Of a stretch of DNA of 64,000 nucleotides, positions 43,677-54,700 are shown piece after piece (the first letter of the stretch is position 1; every line of letters begins with the position of its first letter). The notes below the pieces were generated by a model, which was not told the DNA's origin, did not search any database, and saw only the letters and a list, made by a program, of their open reading frames with translations. The DNA lies in contig WAEK01000008.1 of NCBI GenBank assembly GCA_011634665.1, positions 1,295,501 to 1,359,500 on the forward strand, in the 5' to 3' direction. Origin of the DNA: Mortierella sp. BCC40632 (lineage: Eukaryota; Mortierellomycota; Mortierellomycetes; Mortierellales; Mortierellaceae). Both the position numbers and the translations under genes were made by a program.

Positions 43677-44238
43677 TGGCTGGCTTGTGGTAACCAAGCG
43701 TTCATAGCGACTTTGCCTTTTAGGTCATTTGATATCGGTTCTTTTTCTCCACCTACATATAGCAATGATAGTGATAGAGGCGTGATCGAGGGCGAAGGCA
43801 AGGGCGAAGGCGAGGGCGAGGGCAAGGCAAGGCGAAGACAAAAGCGAGGGCGAGGGTGAGGGTGAGGGCGAGGGCGAAGGCGAAGGCGACGTCGAGATTG
43901 ATTTGCATGGTCTATTAGAAGAGGAGCATAATTTTGACGCTAGCTTTTCTGCATTTCCATGCATAAGACTTGTGCCAGTTGTCGCTGGTAGGCTGGTTTC
44001 ATCCATCACAGCTACACAGTGCATCCTCCAGATACCAAGTAGCACGCAAGCTATCACTGGTTGAATGGAGAGCTAGTTCTTCTGGCTGACTTTGATTTGT
44101 GTATGAGCTAGTTCTGTCGTCGAGCACAGGTCTTCGCCAGTCCAGACTATCTTGGTTGTGGCCTCTTTGAGGCATTCTAGCCTCTTCTTATCATACTGTA
44201 GCAGAATTCATTAAGCGTTGGATTGTTCATCCACTTAT

Positions 44239-44273
<35 letters not shown>

Positions 44274-44593
44274 TGGTTAGTTTTATCTTCCTGATGAAGT
44301 GCTGTTGCAGTAGTAATTTCACGAGAGGAGCACTTCAATCGGATAATTGGTATTTGGGTCTGCCTGAGCAGGCAATGACCTGAAGCTATCATCCGTTGGA
44401 ATATGACTGAGCGCCTCTTAGTCAGAATTCTTGTTAGAACGCAGCGATTGCCGCCTCTTCCGATTCTAGTTGAATACGAGTAGGTCTTCGGGCCCTGAGA
44501 CATACTGATACTACGTGGAGAAGTCTTTGTAAGCAGTCGAGTACCTTGTTGTTACGAGTTGCTGGGATTAAGCCCATTGTCCTACAGATTTGT
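43677..44593 (+). rRNA. 28S rRNA 3'-end fragment split by a repeat-bearing insertion
   Basis: The first part, 43677-43722, reads CTGGCTTGTGG...CAAGCGTTCATAGCGACTTTG, as in 28S rRNA. The 28S sequence then resumes near 44160-44181 (CTCTTCTTATCAT...GCAGAATTCATTAAGCG) and continues through TTGGATTGTTCATCC, AGGGAACGTGAGCTGG, TTTAGACCGTCGTGAGAC and AATTGGTATTTG to the terminal CAGATTTGT. About 430 bp with a GGCGAR array is inserted between. About 130 nt of downstream spacer matches the other copies. Diverged and interrupted, so not functional. Confidence 0.85.
43791..43890 (+). repeat. (GGCGAR)n hexamer array
   Basis: About 16 imperfect units of GGCGAG/GGCGAA/GGTGAG, purine-rich, within the insertion that splits the 28S fragment. 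Confidence 0.9.
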
Positions 44594-45190
44594 ATGTTTC
44601 GACAAACCATTCTTCTCTTTACTCCTTTCCGGTGAGTTGCTTGCTGAGTATGACTAAAGAGTGTTGTTAAGAGTTGTGGCGGGTAGGGAAAAAATAGTTA
44701 GTAATAAAGAAGAGAAGGGGAGAGAGGGAGGAGAGGGCAAGCCAGCTGGTGCAGTGGGTGCATGGTGTCACACCAGCTGACGTACCTCTTTGGACTTTGC
44801 AGTTTTTTTACTCTTTTCCACTCCTGTTGATTCAGCCCTGGACATTACTACTGCACTCACACTTCTCCTGTCGTTGCATCCTCGCACAAGAATATAGTCA
44901 TGGCACAACAAAAAAAAAAAAAAGTCTCAAGAGCGACAGAGTACAGATATGCGAACATCCTTGGCCACTCCACTCGGACCCAAGACTCGAACACAGGATG
45001 GAGTGAGCAATAAACTTCGAGTATCTGCTTACCCAGCTCTTTTTTTTTTTTTTTTATTTGTTGTTTTGCTATTATGGCCGCGAGCGGAGCCGTGGGTCAG
45101 CTGCCAGTGTCTTGTGTCAGTGCAATCTTTCTCGATTCTTAACATGGTTGTATGTGCTAGCTGTAGCATCTGACTACCATTTCGTCTCTT
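44594..45190. other. rDNA-spacer tail and intergenic region
   Basis: Spacer-like sequence shared with the other 28S fragments runs to about 44730 (GA-rich end). A 9-bp inverted repeat (CAGCTGGTG at 44743 and its inverse at 44771) follows directly. A and T runs lie near 44910 and 45041-45055. No gene supported. Confidence 0.45.
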
Positions 45191-46713
45191 TCACTTTTCC
45201 ATATTTTCTTTGTCTTCGTTGCCCAACGGGATTGTCTCCTGGGTAGTTATCGCTCCTTCTTGCCTCAGTGCTTTCACCTCTTTTTTCATTGATGCATCAT
45301 CATTCAGTACCATGGGTTCAAAGTGGTAAGTTCCGCGTCTCCAACCCTTCTTTGAAAGGAGTGAGTGCGGTCCATCCTTCAATTGTGCCAGGGTATGCTC
45401 GACAGCCGCTTTTGCAGCAAGAAGAGGAGGTGTAAGTGCTACCATTGCTCCAAAGTAGTAGCGTGACAGGATTAGATCAAAGGATCCGAGGTGCGTGGGC
45501 ATGTAAAGCGCCTCATAGGGTAAGGTCATAGTCCAGACTTCCACTCGGTGCCTTTGGATAAGAATACCGATTACAGGCCCGTCAACGCCAAAGTCCAGCA
45601 GGCTATCCAAAACTCGCTTCATTTGCACAAATAGTTTGATCCGATCACGATAACATTCATGCTCGCTCGCATCAAGCTTCTTAACTTCGCCAACAAAGAC
45701 TGCGTGTCCTGGGGAAGTTAGAGAACAAAGCATTATATCTGGAAAGAGTCTCGCCAGTATCCTGATTACCTGTCTTCAGCACATCTCGATTCCTAGCTTA
45801 TTTTATAATAGAAGAAATGTTTAGCTCTTGTTGGTACAAAACACGAGTCCCGGGGCATGGATGTGATTAGAAAGAGAAGGGTTTTCTATTTTTTTTATAG
45901 TGCGCTTACCAGCATAGTCTGGTGTTTTCAAATTGTCCGAAAAAGGCATTGACGAATGGCTTGCAAAACCGTTCGGTAAAGGAGTCCTCATTATCACGGA
46001 CTAAGAGCTTGTCGGCCCACAGTGCAGTCGTCGCCATCAGGTTCTGAGCAGTCAAGATAATGGGCGACACGATGGCATCGTGTTCGTGTGCCAACCTAAA
46101 CAGCTGTTTTAGGGCTTCAGCTCGCTCTTGCATTGAGCACACCATCGCGATATCCATTATAAGGTTCAGATCGGTCTGCTCGAGAGTGTGCTCCCATCGA
46201 CCCTTCTCAATCGCTTGCAGATCTTGTAGAAAACTATCGTGGAAAATGAAATTCAGTGCGAGGATGTTGTTCACTTGGTGGTCCTGCAGAAAGGATTCGT
46301 CCTCGACCTGCTTACGACGGTAGGTCATCAACTTCTCCGAGATACAGACACTGCCCTTGTAATAAAGCGACTTGTAAGACATCTTGGAAGTCAGGGTACC
46401 TGGGCCAACCAGTCGACTGAGGCCCACGGGTACATCGTCTTCATGTGTGCTCCCATCCGATAGGTCGTCTGTGTTGAAGGTGGGGTCAGTCGAAGAGCTG
46501 GTAGACTCTGTGCCTTTAACGCCTAAAAACAACAATACGAGACAACCAGGCCGAGGTTAAAGAGAACATTAAGAAATGAGAGAAATTTATACCAAGGCTC
46601 AGCTTTGTCCCAAATATACCTTGGGTAAGACCCTTGTCCTTGCTTGCAAGCTTTGTGTTGTCTGATCCTGCTGCACACGGACCAAGGTGTTGTTGCAGAG
46701 ATTCCTTGTTCAT
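45191..46713 (-). CDS. PD-(D/E)XK nuclease-like protein (module protein B), 425 aa
   Basis: Three exons (46620-46713, 45910-46522, 45761-45191) join in frame to 425 residues. The N-terminal half is helical (SEKLMTYRRKQVEDESFLQD; NLIMDIAMVCSMQERAEALK). The C-terminal half carries RLFPDIML and, after a short strand, AVFVGEVKKLDAS, i.e. a PD pair at 243-244 and E261-x-K263, the core of a PD-(D/E)XK nuclease fold. Then come RIKLFVQMKRVLDSLLDFGV, GPVIGILIQRHRVEVW, a membrane-free helical region, and a basic/acidic tail (NEDKENMEK). It starts 23 bp after the stop of module protein A, same strand. The fold assignment is from motif and strand order; nuclease activity is untested. All introns have GT-AG borders. 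Confidence 0.6.
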
Positions 46714-46735
46714 GCCTATAATTGACTATCAAGGG

Positions 46736-47277
46736 TTAACGTGTCTTCACAAATTTATAGATCCCATCCTTTAATCTCAACTCTATGAGCTTCCTACTGT
46801 TCAGGATCCTTGTTCTCTTGCTGTAATACCCGTAGGTGTTCTCCAGTTGGTCAACCGCATGTTCACGCAAGACGGTAATCTGGCGCTTGTTATTTGCCTT
46901 CGCCTTGCCTCCCAGCTCATCATTCAGAACATTGCTCCAGAACCTGCCAGTATTCGCCTTTACACTCCACTCTTGATTCAGTCGCATTCGCTGATCAGCA
47001 ACACGTTGGATCGTCGTGCCTTCGATGATTGGCAAGATCTTTCCTCTCCACAGGTTGTGATAGTACTGTTTCTGAGCATATGACGCGTTGCAGTGTTTGA
47101 AGTAGGCTATGTGGTTGATCTCTGCGGGTTTCTCCAGTCCTTTAAAGTAGTCGGAATGTGGGACATTTTCAAAGACCTGGGACCAGGAAATATTTGTTGG
47201 GGTCCTTCCAACTCTGCGTTGTGATTGCTGCTTGTTCGTCGAAGGATGCTCCATGGAGTTGTGTGCGCGAGATGACA
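46736..47277 (-). CDS. Module protein A, helical, 180 aa
   Basis: An intronless ORF ending 23 bp before module protein B on the same strand. It has a Ser/Gln/Arg-rich leader, then a charged helical domain: VFENVPHSDYFKGLEKPAEI, HIAYFKHCNASYAQKQYYHN, WRGKILPIIEGTTIQRVADQ, RMRLNQEWSVKANTGRFWSN, then LRKLIELRLKDGIYKF-like basic helices. It shares PHxxYF, HxA(F/Y), RLxxEW and FWxNV with the protein at 29791-30355, whose downstream neighbour is likewise a PD-(D/E)XK-like gene. The frame is also open upstream of the ATG. The function is unknown; conserved pairing suggests a joint role with protein B. Confidence 0.55.
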
Positions 47278-47565
47278 TAGCAATCCAGTGGGAGCTATCC
47301 TTCAAGACAGAGCAATCGTAAACAACAAGGTTTGAAAAGTATGAAGGGGAGAGTGACAAGAGAGTAAAGAAATGTTAGCACACAAATATCACCTGGGACT
47401 TGTCCGATAGCTACGCTTTACCTAAGCATGTGTTTTGCCATTGCTCGATTGAAATGACTAAAAGAATTGTGCCATCGACATTGTTAATAGATTATGTGCA
47501 TCTTGCATTCCACGATATAGAAATGTTTGTCAAGCTCTCAGGACATGATAGAAAGATGGAACAAT

Positions 47566-48186
47566 CCCTTGACCGGACTTCTGCCATGAAGGACCAAGGC
47601 ATTCCATCTCACGCCGAAAGTAGCCCACTTCCAGGTCTTCATTGGCAGCTCTTAGAAGAACCTGTGGGAGGCAGGGATCTCGCATCATATGATGCTCGAG
47701 CAGCTGCACATCGCCATGAACTACTCACCGGCGCTACAAATGCACGAAGGACTCATTACAAGCCTGTGTTCTAAGATGAGCGCGACCCTTGGCCGGACTT
47801 CTGCCATGAAGGACCAAGGCGTCCCATATCACCTATCTCACGCCGAAAGTAGCCCACTTCCAGGTCTTCATTGGCAGCTCTTAAAAGAACCTGTGGGAGG
47901 CAATGATCTCGCATCATATGATGCTTGAGCAGCTGCACATCGCCATGAACTACCCACCGGCACTATCAATGCGCGAAGGACTCATTACAAGCCTGTGTAC
48001 TAAGATGGGCGCGACCCTTGGCCGGACTTCTGCCATGAAGGACCAAGGCGTCCCATTTCACGCCGAAAGTAGCCCATTTCCAGGTCTTCATTGGCAGCTC
48101 TTAGAAGAACCTGTGGGAGGCAAGGATCTCGCATCATATGATGCTTGAGCAGCTGCACATCGCCATGAACTACCCACCGACTGTAC
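47566..48186 (+). repeat. Long tandem repeat, three units of about 220-229 bp
   Basis: Units begin CCCTT(G)(A/G)CCGGACTTCTGCC at 47566, 47786 and 48015; the third is cut short at about 48186. They are about 95% alike; the second has a 9-bp gain. Each unit encodes (S)AMKDQGxPxHAESSPxPGLHW and QLLxEPVGGxDLASYDA, ending soon after in a stop. The period is not a multiple of three, so the repeat does not build one long protein. The open frame before the first unit starts near 47455. It might be an exon that was duplicated, or a satellite seed. Confidence 0.85.
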
Positions 48187-51100
48187 ACATCGCGACTATC
48201 CTAAATAAATGATTGACATGTTCAAGTCCTCCTCCTCGTGTGACCTCACCCTGCGTAAGGTCTTCTCGATCGGCATGGAGAGCGTTTACTCTCGTACCCA
48301 TGCTGGGCCCTAAAGGATGCGGGGTCGCATTGACAAGATGTTATTCATCGGCAGCGAGCGGGGAGAGTCCATTACCCTCGACAACAGCAACAGCTGGATC
48401 GATTAGAAAGAAATGGCAAGAGGCAATGGGATAGGTTGGGGAGGCGTGGAGGAGGAGATTGGTGTAAAGAGGGAATGCAACTGGGAGATACGCGGCACAG
48501 AGAGAAAGGGATAGGGAAGGATGATAGGAGGAAATACAACGATGAGCGTGGAAGTTAGATGGTGGGCGAAGATGAAGTGATGGAGGACTTGCATGGCGCA
48601 AGCCACTCTGAAACGTCGCGGATTTTTCTACCTGGAGGTGGTGTTGGTCGCACAGCATTAGTTCGATTATCCATTTGGGGCCAGGACCATAATTGTGTAA
48701 CCCTCTTTACTCGAAAGTTCAGCTCTCCACATTAAAGAGTACTACACCTTCAAAGGGAGAGTCAGGAACACTATCCGCACACAATTTTCGAGGATGATGT
48801 TACAAAGGGCTTGCTGCTTAAAAAGAGACAACACCCTGACAATGATCCCCAGTTGGAGATCCAGTTCAGAGTAGGCGCCATCCTCCCCTGCGCCCCACAG
48901 ATCCAAACTCCTTTTTTGAGCAAGATATTACCGATGAGGTCTTCTGGTAGTCGCTCCGACAGTATCCTAAGAATGCCTTTATGCAATACGATCCACCGAT
49001 ATTTTCTGTCAAGTTCTCGACCTCCCAGAAGAACCACGGTGTTCAACTATACTCAATCCAAAAGAGACTCGTCAATCTCGCCAGACCAATCGATCTTTTC
49101 TTGCATCAAGTTTGGGCAATGGAAAACAGTGCCTCCATCGATGCGAGTGACACTAGCAGTATCTGCTCATGGTCCCCATAGGAGCCTTCATTGCATCTTT
49201 CAGAGGTCTTGGATGTTGAAGACTTGATTTTTGACTCGAGCTCAATTGACTGGTGTAGATGTTGGGTCAGTTCATTGTACTGAAAGGTCTCAGGGTTTGT
49301 CTGTCTGGCGATAGAAGTTGTGATACTCTCGCAATCGCAATAAACACCGCGCATCCCGTCCCCTGATCGTCATGTGTGCCTTGAACGACTCGCACTCCTC
49401 GTTTATACACTCTACTGCCTCCATGCACCTTCACTGGCTTGATCTCCTTTCTCACAGTCCTTCGGCTCCGTGCCAACCGCACGGACTGGAAGCAACTTGC
49501 AGATGTTTGGGATGACCGATACTCGTTAGTCACTACCACTACTTCATATCGCATGTGCTGCTCTCGCATCTTTTCCTCTCCCCGCCTTTCTCCTGTCTCT
49601 GCCTTCCCATACAAAAACATCGGCGCCTTTTCCGCTGATTGGTCTTTAGGGCGACAGGATAAATGCTGATATCTCTTGCCGGTGCAGTTGGCCACTTGGT
49701 GCCGTTGACAGTACTTGCACTATCCATTTAAAGTAAAAAAGTTGTTCTTCCATCAGTGTCTACCTGTACACCTAACCTTTTCTTTTTCTTTTCTTTTCTA
49801 TTCTTTTTTTTTTCTGATTCAAGAAAGTGATGCCTCCTGAGCCATTAGTACAGCCCTCTTCTCATTGAGATCCAACTTTTTCTGAGTGTGCGCCAGCTCG
49901 ATTTCTTGTTCTAGAAAGAGTCCAAGTGGTTGCCAAACAAACTCGACATGTGCTACCTTCAGTTGCTCGCGCCTCTTCCACTTTAATGCGCTCGGATTCG
50001 AGGAGCTCGGAAGACTGCGTTACCGCCGTTGCTTTGTTCTTGATCAGGAAATCCTTAACAAAAAGTCTAAAAAGACATCTGAAAACGTTGATGGCACTCC
50101 CTGGTTCTCACAAATTCGTACCTATCGTTTCAAAAATGTTCTACTTGTACAAGTAAATGGGGGCGTCTCCTAAGTCCGTACTTTTCATATTCCACGAGAT
50201 AGATATAAAATAGCAAACATTAAGCATAACAAACCGTACCATACAATGAAGTACATATGGCGTACTCAATCCTTCTTGGAGCTTCTGGTTCATCCTGTTG
50301 TTCACTAACATGTCAGCCAGACTTGTAACCGTAACAAATTGTAGCACGACAGACAGCTTCCTTCCTTGGGAAGCCCAATGTATGTCGTCAGTGTTCATAT
50401 GGGCATTACTACTCCACTGTCATTGCAGCCCTCTTGTCCTTCTGAACAAGTCCATATGCTTGGACTGAAGGAGACGATAGGTGGTCCTCATCCATTTTCT
50501 GTGTGAATGCTGCTTTTTTTGAATTCTTCATTTGTCCATGTAGACCTAAGATAGTCTCCATAGCTGATGGCGGTGATTCGCGCACAAGTTTTAGTGTACT
50601 CAGTTGGGAATACCTCCAGATCGGTTTTCCAATAAGTGTTCATTAGTACCTCCTGCTTCTTCTGCCCAACGATGGCAAGTGGTGTCTAGTGAATGCCATA
50701 AAAAAAAAAAAAAAAAAAAAGAAAAGAAAAAAAAAAAGAAAAAAAAAAAAAAAAAAAAAAAAAAATAGAAAAAAGGAATAAACCAAGGTAATTCAGAGAA
50801 AGGAATGGAAATTTATGGCGAACTCAAAGTCAATAGGCTATGCTCAAGTGTTATTAAGTATCCCTGGGGCACCACGCAGGCAGCCAAGACTGGACTCTAG
50901 TACATATAGCGAGTCTTCAGGTGGTATTGAGCAGCATTTATCTTCTTGATGGGCGTGTGAGAGGACAACATCCTCCCTTCATCATAACTAGATTCGGGAT
51001 GGTAGGATTGAACTCAATGGTTAAGAAGACTCTGCTCGAGCGTTATGAATCTCCTAGGCTACAAGCAGGCTACTGCTTTCGGATTCTCGCGTAACGAGTC

Positions 51101-51792
51101 CTCAAGTGGCGCCGGATAATTGACATATCCAACATGCGTGGAGGGAGAGGATAGGAGAGGTAGGCAGCCCCATGCACCTCAACTAGGAGGAGAAAAATCG
51201 TTGTGCGCACTGACCTGCCTCAATCTTCGAGCTGCGAATTGTTGTTGTGAAGAAGGGGAGACGAGCATTTCTGTTTTGTATCCGTGGGAGCATGTTTCCT
51301 CTTTTTCTTTCAATTTTTTTTTCTTCTTCCTCCTCCTCCTCGGCTGGTAAGGATCTCTTGACATCCCGAGAACTTGAGTCAATTAGAGGCCAAGAAATCA
51401 AAAACGCTATGGAATAGAGTAGTGGTTGTGATAGAGACGATTTGCATAATCAGAGAGGACGATGTGAAGAGTATTGAGACCGTAAATGAGACTATGGACC
51501 AACTGCAAGGGGTCATTGGCAGGCGGGAAGGGAGGATGTACACAGTGTCAACGAGCCCATATATTTTCTAAATACAAGTGATAGATAAGTAAACATGCAG
51601 GTGCGGATGCGCACAATTAGGAAAGCCAAGTAGATAGATAGGCGATAGGCTTTTGCCATTTTTTTTTTTTGTGGATAGGAAGCATGCCAGCTAGAATCGG
51701 CCAATTACTTTATAGGAGAGTAGGAGAGGAGAGCTTAACTTGAACATTCATGCTTCCAATCCCATCGATATATTATGCAGGCTTCTCAGCTA
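48187..51792. other. Gene-poor region, 3.6 kb, with ORF relics
   Basis: At 48981-49181 (+) a 66-codon frame reads like part of a retroelement gag or domesticated gene (SVKFSTSQKNHGVQLYSIQK; LARPIDLFLHQVWAMEN), and neighbouring frames to about 49720 are also protein-like but broken. At 50141-50398 (-) lies an 85-codon frame with hydrophobic segments, unassigned. CT/GA-rich stretches occur near 48340-48600 and 51290-51345. No complete gene can be supported. Confidence 0.35.
50700..50766. repeat. A-rich tract, about 67 nt
   Basis: Almost pure A, broken by isolated G and one T. It could be the tail of an inserted retrocopy; no matching coding sequence is evident upstream. Confidence 0.9.
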
Positions 51793-54700
51793 TTAGTCTT
51801 CTTCACAGTTCATATCATCCTCGTCTAGAGTAGGTTCAGTCATGTCAATATCTTCCGTGGCTAGACTCGCAGCAGCAGCAGCAGCAGCAACAGTCCGGTT
51901 ACTGCTAGCATTCAGGACTGCTTCATTAGCCCCGCTCGATCCAGATGGCTCTGAAGGCACAGGAGCAGGTGGTGGTCCAGGTGGAGGTGGAGGAGGAGGT
52001 GGTGGTGGCGAGTACGATGGAGGGGTGGTTGGACAGGCTGCACGGGTGGCGGTGGTGGCGGCGGAACTGGTAACTGCGTCAATGGTGGTGGAGGAGGGGG
52101 AGGGGGGAGGAGGAGGAGGAGGAGGAGGAGGAGGAGGAGGAGGTACTGGTGGTGGAGGAGGAGGAGGAGGAGGAGGAGGCAGCGGTGGAGAGAATGAATT
52201 CGATAGTGTCGACGGAGTGGACCATGTCTGCGAACCAAAAGTTGAGCCAAAGCCTGATCCAGATCCAGATCCGGATCCAAATCCTGAGACGAATCCACTG
52301 CCCACAGGGACTACGGCAGGCAACTGCTCACCAAAACCAAAATTCCGTTGTGAGAGAGGTGCATCACCAGCTACCTGACGAAGTCGACGAAGCTTTTCTT
52401 CGCGAGCATACATTTGATCTCGGTGCTCTCGGTGCATCTCCATCTCAAACTCTTGCATTACAATCGATTGTTCCCAAATTAGACAACCACTATCACGAAG
52501 TTGTCGATATCGTCCCCTGGCTGCACTTCGCTTATTGCGAATTTCTTCCGCACGCTTTTGTTCACGCAAGAAAGCTTCACGAGCAATCTCCCTGTTGATC
52601 CGATGTTTTTGTCAAATAAAAAATATATAAGAATAGGAATCAAGATGCCCTAGCTGCTTACCAGATACTCGTGTTTACGAAAAAGTAAAAATAAAATAAA
52701 AATAGAGGCAGTATGATGGACTGTTTGACTTACTTCTTTCGCTCCTTGTCAAGCTCCTGCCTTTTCTTCTCTTCCTCCTTTCGACGCTCGTTCTCCTCGC
52801 GCACTTCTTGCTCTTTTCGCAGTTGCTCTTCTCGAAGTTGTTGTTCCTAGCCGCAGTAACAATGTGAGGGCTCCTTCTTTAACACAGATGCACAAGTACA
52901 CGAAAATAAAAAAAATAAAAGGATTTTGCGCTGTTCTACTTAGTCTGTTCATCCCTTGGATCAGATTCACCAGGTCACTTACCTTTTCCTTCTTTGCTCT
53001 CATCTCCTTTTGGAACTGTTCCCATGCCGGATCTGCTTTCTTGGTTCCACTTTCCTGTGATGACAATGAGTTGGTTGGCTTGGCCGGTTGTACATCGGTT
53101 GTAAAAGCTGCCCAATGTTCAATATTTTCGAGATGGGTAATTTCCTATTGGATCAAAAAAGTGTCATAAAAAATTACAGCCATTAAGTTAGTATCAAGCG
53201 ATGTGAATTCAGGATATCTCCTATCATTTCATTGTGCTAAGAGGCTAGACTTACATCACTTCTGTTGCTGTTAAACAAGTCCAAGTCAGTCTTGGCCTTC
53301 TTGTTGGACAGATCAGTGGCGTCCAAATCAAGGGATGCCACATCAAAGGACATGGTGGGCGCCCTGGATGCCTGTGATTGTGAGGGCGTCTGTGGTGGTG
53401 CTTGAGGTGGTGCCTGAAACTGGGCCGGCGGCTGTAGCGGCGGTTGTGGTTGTGGCAGTAGCGGCGGTTGTGGCAGTGGTTGTGTCTGCAAAGGCAGTTG
53501 CTGCTGTTGCGATTGCTGTTGTAGCTGAGGTTGTGGTTGAGGCTGAGGCTGAGGTTGTTGTTGCGGCTGCAGCTGTGGCACTGATTGCGGCAGTGATTGT
53601 GGTTGCGATTGTGATGACCATGACCTCTCTGGCCTCTTCCTAGCTTGAGAAGGAGGTGACATTTGGTATGCTCCATCTGAATCTGGTTTTGATCGCTTCT
53701 GAGAAGTCCTTGGGGTTGATGAGGACGATCGTTGCTTTCCTGAGATCGACGATGGGGACCTTGCCTATAAAAAGGAAACGAGGGGTCACATGAAAAGATA
53801 GTATGGATGAGAGACTGGATCATCCTTGTGGGGGCTCTACATGACCAGGCAATCTTCTGCGATCCAAAGGGCTGGATGCTATTTTTACCACTGTTCTGCG
53901 ACGGCGGCCTAGATCAACGGATATCACAAGAGGATCAAAACAAGAAAAGAAGCAATCAAAAGTCAGAAAGTCAAGGTACTATAGTATCGCTTTCAAGGCC
54001 TTCTTGCATGAACCAAAGAATGATACATGGGAATCTGTAAGACCATTATGGACGATTCAAGAAATCGACCGCTATCTGTAGCTTACCATCATTGTCAGAG
54101 CCTGATGAGTCGGATGAATCACTAGAGCTTGAGTATTGCTCAGTAACGCTGTGCGATCCTGTAAATAGATAAGATTTTGCAAAGAAAAAAAAATAGAATA
54201 GAAAGGTCAGTCAAAAGACAGATGTATCATAGGAATGAAATAAAAAATTAAAACAAAATGCATCATGGTCTTACTTCGTTTGTTGCGAGGAGGCTCCTGT
54301 GACGAATGCGAAATCTGCTCGGATCGCTTAAAAGAGCTCTCAGATGGATAGTGGGACCGACTCTTCTTAGGTGTAGACTTTTTGCGGGATGAAGGTGAAT
54401 GTCTTTTCACATAATCGTAAAGCTTGTGCAACGTCTTTGGATCCAGAGAGTCCATATCCAGCTCTATCTCATCTTGACCTCCACTCTAAATATCCAATCG
54501 CAAGTAGCCAGGGAGAATGTGAGTATCACATTATAAACAATGTGCCTCCAATAGTCCTCATGAAACAGTACCACTTACCTCTCGTAATTGAGGCATACTA
54601 CTGTGGATGATTTGAATGACCTTAGCGAGTTTCTCACCATGAAAGTAGTTGATCGCCTCACTCAGCTCCTTCTTTTGTTCAAAGGAGATAACTGGAATCT

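Noticed and set aside
44743..44779. Terminator-like or tRNA-like hairpin (9-bp arms)
   Set aside because: Single short inverted repeat without cloverleaf or box A/B signals; no neighbouring gene that would use it.
47566..48186. Repeat-protein gene built from the 220-bp units
   Set aside because: Period is not a multiple of three and each unit has a stop shortly after the conserved frame.
51842..52378. Gly-rich 178-codon frame on the + strand, and antisense Leu-rich frames at 51912-52598
   Set aside because: Mirror images of the triplet repeat that codes poly-Pro in the BET gene's last exon.
53335..53643. Val/Ala-rich and Thr/Ala-rich frames
   Set aside because: Other-frame readings of the CAG/CAA-rich Gln/Pro exon of the BET gene.
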